From positions 1 through 10,622 of the forward strand of contig URXY01000059.1 of the NCBI GenBank assembly GCA_900552015.1: a stretch of 10,622 nucleotides of DNA, read 5' to 3'. Source of the DNA: an uncultured Eubacteriales bacterium. Lineage in GTDB: Bacteria > Bacillota > Clostridia > Oscillospirales > Oscillospiraceae. The notes below the pieces were generated by a model. The model did not search any database, was not told where the DNA came from, and saw nothing but the letters and a program-made list of their open reading frames with translations. A program made the translations under genes and the position numbers. Shown piece after piece: positions 6,896 to 10,622 of the stretch (position 1 is its first letter; every line of letters begins with the position of its first letter).

Positions 6896-6912
6896 CGGGC
6901 AAAAACCGCCCG
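6896..6912 (+). other. Small hairpin upstream of azlC
   Basis: CGGGC (6896-6900) and GCCCG (6908-6912) form 5 G-C pairs around a 7-nt A-rich loop, followed only by TTTT at 6918-6921. It is too weak to call a terminator with confidence. It could be a weak end for EamA read-through or a leader structure of azlC. No clear promoter was found between 6865 and 6930. Confidence 0.3.
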
Positions 6913-6930
6913 CTGAGTTTTCATTTCACC

Positions 6931-6938
6931 AAGGAGGT
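6931..6938 (+). promoter_or_regulatory. Ribosome-binding site that sets the azlC TTG start
   Basis: AAGGAGGT ends 5 bases before TTG 6944. No ATG lies in frame at a suitable distance, so the near-perfect site fixes the rare TTG start. Confidence 0.75.
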
Positions 6939-6943
6939 CTCCC

Positions 6944-7660
6944 TTGCACAGCAGGTCACCCGCGGGCGCGGCGCTGAAGGCGGCGTTCCCGCACACCATT
7001 CCCATTTTAGCAGGCTTTTTGTTTCTCGGCATGACCTATGGCGTCTATATGCGCACGTCGGGCTTCAGCTTCTGGTACCCGATGATCATGAGCGTCGTCA
7101 TTTTCGGCGGCAGCCTTGAATTTGTCGCGACGAGTATGCTGCTCGCGCCGTTCGCGCCGGTACAGGTCTTCCTGACGGCCGTGATGATCCAGGCGCGCCA
7201 CCTGTTCTACGGCATTTCGATGCTCGACAAGTACAAAGGTACGGGCTGGAAAAAGCCCTACCTCATCTACGCGATGTGCGATGAGACATTCAGCGTCAAC
7301 TACACGGCGGATATCCCCGAGGGCGTGGACCGCGGGTGGTTCTATTTCTTCGTCTCGCTGCTCGATGAATTCTACTGGTTCCTGGGCGCGACGCTCGGCG
7401 GCATCCTCGGCGGGCTTCTGCGCTTCAACACCGAGGGGCTCGACTTCGTGATGACGGCGATGTTCGTCGTCATCTTCATGGACCAGTGGCTCAAGGAGAA
7501 GCACCATTTCAGCGCGTGGATCAGCCTTGCGACGAGCGTCGCCTGCCTGCTCATCTTCGGCGCGGACAACTTCCTCATCCCCACGATGATCTGCATTCTT
7601 GTCGCGCTGACCGCGCTGAGAAAGCCCATTGAAGCGAAGACGCAGGAGGCGGCAAAATGA
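6944..7660 (+). CDS. azlC: AzlC-family branched-chain amino acid export permease, large subunit
   Basis: 238-residue inner-membrane protein of the AzlC (LIV-E) family, which exports branched-chain amino acids and analogues together with AzlD. Family hallmarks seen: AFPHTIPILAGFLFLGMTYG near the N-terminus, IFGGSLEF (53-60), QARHLFYGISM (83-93), CDETFSVNY (112-120), and FVMTAMFVVIFMDQWL (168-183). The start is TTG 6944, set by AAGGAGGT at 6931-6938. The stop overlaps azlD by 4 bases (ATGA), so the two subunits are translationally coupled. No T-box or leucine-type leader fits in the short upstream gap. Regulation is unclear. Confidence 0.92.
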   Translation: MHSRSPAGAALKAAFPHTIPILAGFLFLGMTYGVYMRTSGFSFWYPMIMSVVIFGGSLEFVATSMLLAPFAPVQVFLTAVMIQARHLFYGISMLDKYKGTGWKKPYLIYAMCDETFSVNYTADIPEGVDRGWFYFFVSLLDEFYWFLGATLGGILGGLLRFNTEGLDFVMTAMFVVIFMDQWLKEKHHFSAWISLATSVACLLIFGADNFLIPTMICILVALTALRKPIEAKTQEAAK

Positions 7661-7983
7661 CGATCTTACAACAGGCCATCACCATCATCCTCTGCGCGCT
7701 CGGCACGATGCTCACACGCTTCCTGCCGTTTCTGGTCTTCAACCCGAAAAAGCCGACGCCCAAGTACATCCAATACCTCGGCTCGGCGCTGCCGGGCGCG
7801 ATCTTCGGCATGCTCGTCGTCTACTGCCTGCGCAATGTCGACGTGCTGCACTTTGCTTACGGCCTGCCCGAGCTCATCGCCATCGCCGTGACGATCAGCC
7901 TGCACCTGTGGAAGAGACAAATGCTGCTCTCCATCGCGGGCGGCACGGTGTGCTATATGCTGCTGGTACAGTTCGTGTTCTGA
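7657..7983 (+). CDS. azlD: AzlD-family branched-chain amino acid export subunit, small
   Basis: 108-residue, four-helix membrane protein of the AzlD family, the partner of AzlC. Visible features: LGTMLTRFLPFLVF (residues 15-28), the glycine/alanine turn YLGSALPGAIFGML, and a hydrophobic C-terminal helix ending at VQFVF. ATG 7657 overlaps the azlC stop as ATGA. The cyclase gene starts 37 bases after its stop, close enough for one transcript. Confidence 0.92.
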   Translation: MTILQQAITIILCALGTMLTRFLPFLVFNPKKPTPKYIQYLGSALPGAIFGMLVVYCLRNVDVLHFAYGLPELIAIAVTISLHLWKRQMLLSIAGGTVCYMLLVQFVF

Positions 7984-8020
7984 GTTCAATTTTCAATTTA
8001 ACAGAAAGGAAGATGTTCCC

Positions 8021-8668
8021 ATGCGCGTGATCGATCTGACCCACACTATCGCCGAAAATATGCCGGTCTACCCCGGCACGGAGCCGCCGATCCTCGCCGG
8101 CGCGAACACCTATGAAAAGGACGGCTTCAAGGAGACAAAGCTGACCATGTACACCCACACGGGCACGCACATGGACCCGCCCGCGCATCTGTTCGCCGGC
8201 CGCACGACGCTCGACGCCTTCCCCGCCTCGCAGTTCATCGGCAAGGCACTCGTCATCGAGTGCAGCGACTTAAAGGAGGGTGAGGCCATCACACTCGAGC
8301 GCATCCTGCAATACGGCAAGGACGCGGAAAATGCCGATTTTCTGCTCTTCCGCCTCGGCTGGGACAAGCGTTGGGGCACGGACGCCTATTTTGGCGACTA
8401 TCCCTGCCTTGACAACGCGGCGCTCGACTACATCATCGCGAGCGACTACAAGGGCATCGGCTTCGACGTCATCGGCCTTGACCCCATCGCGGATGAAAAC
8501 CTGACGCGCCACAAAAAGCTCTTCAAGAGCAAGGATATCGTCAACATTGAAAATCTCAAGGACCTGGACAAATGCGGAAAGGGGCTGTTCTCGTTCAGTT
8601 GCTTCCCGCTCAAGCTTGAAAATTGCGACGGCTCGCCCATCCGCGCGGTCGCGTGGTTCGAGGAATAA
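8021..8668 (+). CDS. Cyclase / kynurenine formamidase-like metal-dependent hydrolase
   Basis: 215-residue cytoplasmic enzyme of the cyclase family (Pfam Cyclase), which includes bacterial kynurenine formamidase KynB, isatin hydrolase and polyketide cyclase-like proteins. The metal-binding signature HTGTHMDPPAH (His46, His50, Asp52, His56) is intact, and the N-terminus VIDLTHTIAENMPVYPGTEP is typical. The substrate cannot be told from sequence: KynB would need tryptophan catabolism genes, which are absent here. ATG 8021 follows AAAGGA (8005-8010) by 10 bases. It is the third gene of a probable azlC-azlD-cyclase operon and ends 11 bases before a terminator. Whether it makes or clears a molecule exported by AzlCD is speculation. 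Confidence 0.88.
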   Translation: MRVIDLTHTIAENMPVYPGTEPPILAGANTYEKDGFKETKLTMYTHTGTHMDPPAHLFAGRTTLDAFPASQFIGKALVIECSDLKEGEAITLERILQYGKDAENADFLLFRLGWDKRWGTDAYFGDYPCLDNAALDYIIASDYKGIGFDVIGLDPIADENLTRHKKLFKSKDIVNIENLKDLDKCGKGLFSFSCFPLKLENCDGSPIRAVAWFEE

Positions 8669-8679
8669 TGTGCAAACTG

Positions 8680-8718
8680 AAAAAGGACGCTGCCCGCAAT
8701 GTGGACAGCGTCCTTTTT
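8680..8718. terminator. Bidirectional intrinsic terminator between cyclase and MATE genes
   Basis: AAAAAGGACGCTG (8680-8692) and CAGCGTCCTTTTT (8706-8718) form a perfect 13-bp stem with a 13-nt loop. T-tracts occur on both strands. It lies between the convergent stops at 8668 (plus) and 8731 (minus). Confidence 0.9.
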
Positions 8719-8730
8719 GTATACAGAAGA

Positions 8731-10209
8731 TCACTGGCTGATAAGGTTTCTTCCCCCACTGTAAAGGTAGTCGTAGTTTTCCTTCATAATGTTTTTCATA
8801 AAGGGAATGCAGAGCACCGCGTCTGCGGCGATCCATGCAAAGGGATCTGCCACGCACAGGCCGTAGACTGCTGCCTGCGGCGCTTCTGCGCTCACCGTGC
8901 CGCCCGCAAGCGCCGCAGGCAGCAGCAGACAGACAGCCACGCGCGCCACAAGCTCAGCCGCGCCTGCGCCAAGCACGAACTGCGGCTTTCCGATCCCCTG
9001 CACACAGTTGCGTGAAACAAAGATAAAGCCAAGGAAAACATAGAGCGCAAGGTCAACGTAGAGGTAGGAGTTGCCAAAGCGGATGGTCTCGGACGTGACC
9101 TTGTCAGCGCTGAGGAAGATGTGCAGATACGCCCCGTCGATCGTCAGCAGCAGGCCGATGAGGATGGAGCAGCCCGCCATGATGAGCATAATGATGAGCG
9201 ACTGGAGCGTCCCCTTCTTGATGCGCTTTGAGTCCCCGGCACCGAGGTTCTGCGCCGTAAAACTCGTCATCGCAGAGCCGAGACCATTGAGCGGCGTCAT
9301 CAGCAGGTTGTTGATCTTATTGGCCGCGCCAAAGCCGTTCTGCGCCGCATTCGAGACCATGATGCCGTCAAGCATATCGAATTGAACGACGATGCTCTGC
9401 ACAACGATGATGCCAATGGCCAGCACGGAGAACTGAAGTCCAAGCGGGACACCCTGAATGATGTGACGCACGACATCATGGCGCGTGATCCGCCAATCTT
9501 CACGGTGCAGGTGCAACTCGGGGTACTTCATAAACGCATAGAAGAAGCAGCCGATCGTGCTGATGAGCTGCGCGCTCACCGTGGCGATGGCTGCACCGGC
9601 TACGCCCCAGCGGAACGAGACGATAAAGAGCAGGTCGAGCCCCACATTGAGCACTGTGGAAAATAGCAGGAACATCAGCGGCGTGATGGAATCACCCATA
9701 CTGCGCAGGAACGAGCAGATAAAGTTATAGAAAAGCTGTGCGCCGATGCCTGCGAAGATGATAGCGCAGTAGGTATAGGCCGCGCGGTAGACCTCCGGGC
9801 TGTCTGGCGTGACATTGATCCAAGCGAGCATCGGGTCGAGCAGCACAAGGGCCAGCGCGGTGAGCAGCACCGTCAGTGCGGCGGAGAGGATGATCTGCGT
9901 CGTCATCGAGCGGCGCACGCCTGCGGGATTGTGCGCGCCCACATTGCATGACGTGACCACGCAGAAGCCTGCGCTCACGCCAAAGGCAAATTGCAGAAAA
10001 ATGAAGATCAGCGAGGACGTATCGTTGACGCCCGCGACCTCCTGCGCCGTCAGCGTCTGGCCGACAATGGCCGCATCGCTGATGGTGTAGACTTGCTGTA
10101 ATAGATATGAAATGATGATGGGGAATGAAAACGCGAGTATCGTTTTCCAGCACTCACCCTGCGTGAGTTCTACCGGCTGAAACAACGCGCGTAAGCCTTT
10201 TTTGTTCAT
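8731..10209 (-). CDS. MATE-family efflux transporter
   Basis: 492-residue inner-membrane antiporter of the MATE family, which exports drugs or metabolites using Na+ or H+. Length (usual 440-500) and about twelve hydrophobic helices fit. Family features: the N-terminal FSFPIIISYLLQQVYTISDA with AIVGQ directly after it, FICSFLRSMGDSITP in the first half, AQNGFGAANKINNL and ALYVFLGFIFVSRNCVQGIG in the second. ATG 10209 is preceded by AGGAAAG and a perfect consensus promoter. It is a single-gene unit behind the 5S rRNA terminator. Substrate is not predictable; clostridial relatives are often annotated MepA-like. Confidence 0.93.
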   Translation of the reverse strand: MNKKGLRALFQPVELTQGECWKTILAFSFPIIISYLLQQVYTISDAAIVGQTLTAQEVAGVNDTSSLIFIFLQFAFGVSAGFCVVTSCNVGAHNPAGVRRSMTTQIILSAALTVLLTALALVLLDPMLAWINVTPDSPEVYRAAYTYCAIIFAGIGAQLFYNFICSFLRSMGDSITPLMFLLFSTVLNVGLDLLFIVSFRWGVAGAAIATVSAQLISTIGCFFYAFMKYPELHLHREDWRITRHDVVRHIIQGVPLGLQFSVLAIGIIVVQSIVVQFDMLDGIMVSNAAQNGFGAANKINNLLMTPLNGLGSAMTSFTAQNLGAGDSKRIKKGTLQSLIIMLIMAGCSILIGLLLTIDGAYLHIFLSADKVTSETIRFGNSYLYVDLALYVFLGFIFVSRNCVQGIGKPQFVLGAGAAELVARVAVCLLLPAALAGGTVSAEAPQAAVYGLCVADPFAWIAADAVLCIPFMKNIMKENYDYLYSGGRNLISQ

Positions 10210-10250
10210 TGTCTTTCCTATCCTTTGATCCTTTCTTTTTTGACTGGCAG

Positions 10251-10279
10251 ATTATAGTCTCCCACAAAAACATTGTCAA
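10251..10279 (-). promoter_or_regulatory. Perfect-consensus sigma-A promoter for the MATE gene
   Basis: On the minus strand TTGACA (10274-10279), 17 bases, TATAAT (10251-10256). Start expected at about 10244-10245, giving a leader of about 35 nt. It lies just after the 5S terminator, so the efflux gene is not simply rRNA read-through. Confidence 0.85.
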
Positions 10280-10352
10280 TGAGAAAGTTGAATAAAACAG
10301 GCAGGCTTTTGATCGTGAAATGGGCTGAATCGGCGCAAGCGAGCGAATATAC

Positions 10353-10384
10353 AAAAAAGAAGTCACTCGATGAGTGACTTCTTT
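10353..10384 (-). terminator. Intrinsic terminator of the 5S rRNA unit
   Basis: On the minus strand AAAGAAGTCACTC and GAGTGACTTCTTT (stem arms 10356-10368 and 10372-10384) form a perfect 13-bp stem with a 3-nt loop, followed by six Ts (10353-10358). It begins 4 bases after the 5S 3' end. Confidence 0.92.
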
Positions 10385-10388
10385 CCGT

Positions 10389-10503
<115 letters not shown>

Positions 10504-10525
10504 TGCTGTATCGTAACTGCTTTAC

Positions 10526-10554
10526 ACAGTAACAAACTTTTATCAAATTGTCAA
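10526..10554 (-). promoter_or_regulatory. Likely promoter directly upstream of 5S rRNA
   Basis: On the minus strand TTGACA (10549-10554), 17 bases, TACTGT (10526-10531). Start expected near 10519, about 16 nt before mature 5S. It sits in the AT-rich 64-base spacer after tRNA-Glu, suggesting 5S can be transcribed alone. Confidence 0.6.
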
Positions 10555-10567
10555 GTCTTTTGAGAAA

Positions 10568-10622
10568 TGGTGACCCGTACCGGATTCGAACCGATGTTAA
10601 CGGCGTGAGAGGCCGCTGTCTT
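10568..10622 (-). tRNA. tRNA-Glu (anticodon CTC), 3' part, cut by the window edge
   Basis: The minus strand reads an anticodon stem GCGGC/GCCGT (one G-U pair) around loop CTCTCAC, giving anticodon CTC (10607-10609), which reads GAG. Then come a T-arm with TTCGAAT, acceptor strand ACGGGTC, discriminator A and an encoded CCA (10568-10570). The D-arm and 5' acceptor strand lie outside the window. The expected 5' acceptor strand is GACCCGT. Confidence 0.92.

Noticed and set aside
6865..6943. T-box or amino acid riboswitch before azlC
   Set aside because: The gap is only 79 bases with one small hairpin. There is no T-box sequence and no room for a specifier stem plus antiterminator.

Overview
This is a GC-rich window with bacterial operon structure, strong Shine-Dalgarno sites and sigma-A promoters. 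It most likely comes from a Clostridia-class Firmicute. The RpoB N-terminus, the azlCD pair, the PrsW-type protease, the small clostridial-type protein and the 5S sequence point towards Oscillospiraceae/Ruminococcaceae-like gut bacteria. That placement rests on family recognition, not on a search. No mobile element, CRISPR array, prophage gene or toxin-antitoxin pair was seen. The window reads as ordinary chromosome with frequent strand switches.

Layout. Bases 1-1368 (minus) are the first 456 codons of rpoB, which runs off the left edge. The 376-base gap to the next gene holds a minus-strand rpoB promoter with a leader of about 190 nt, a plus-strand intrinsic terminator, and a plus-strand promoter. 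From 1745 a plus-strand operon encodes an S9 prolyl-oligopeptidase-type peptidase, a VanZ-like membrane protein and a GNAT acetyltransferase. It ends at a terminator at 4837-4865, which also serves the convergent PrsW-family protease gene (4884-5630, minus). A divergent promoter region separates prsW from an EamA-family transporter (5786-6691, plus). The tail of that gene overlaps the tail of a 60-residue gene on the minus strand (6682-6864). Next come azlC (TTG start), azlD (4-base overlap) and a cyclase/kynurenine-formamidase-like metal hydrolase, all plus. A bidirectional terminator at 8680-8718 separates the cyclase from a convergent MATE-family efflux gene (8731-10209, minus), which has a perfect consensus promoter. 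The right end holds a 5S rRNA with its own terminator and apparent own promoter, and the 3' part of a tRNA-Glu(CTC), both minus.

How they fit together. The window has two information-processing edges, rpoB on the left and 5S/tRNA on the right. Between them are short one- to three-gene units that mostly encode membrane proteins: two permease systems (EamA, AzlCD), one multidrug/cation antiporter (MATE), one intramembrane protease and one VanZ protein. The best leads are the rpoB upstream region (rpoB is uncoupled from rplJL, and a plus-strand structured terminator region overlaps its promoter), the stand-alone 5S unit behind tRNA-Glu, and the small tail-overlapping gene.
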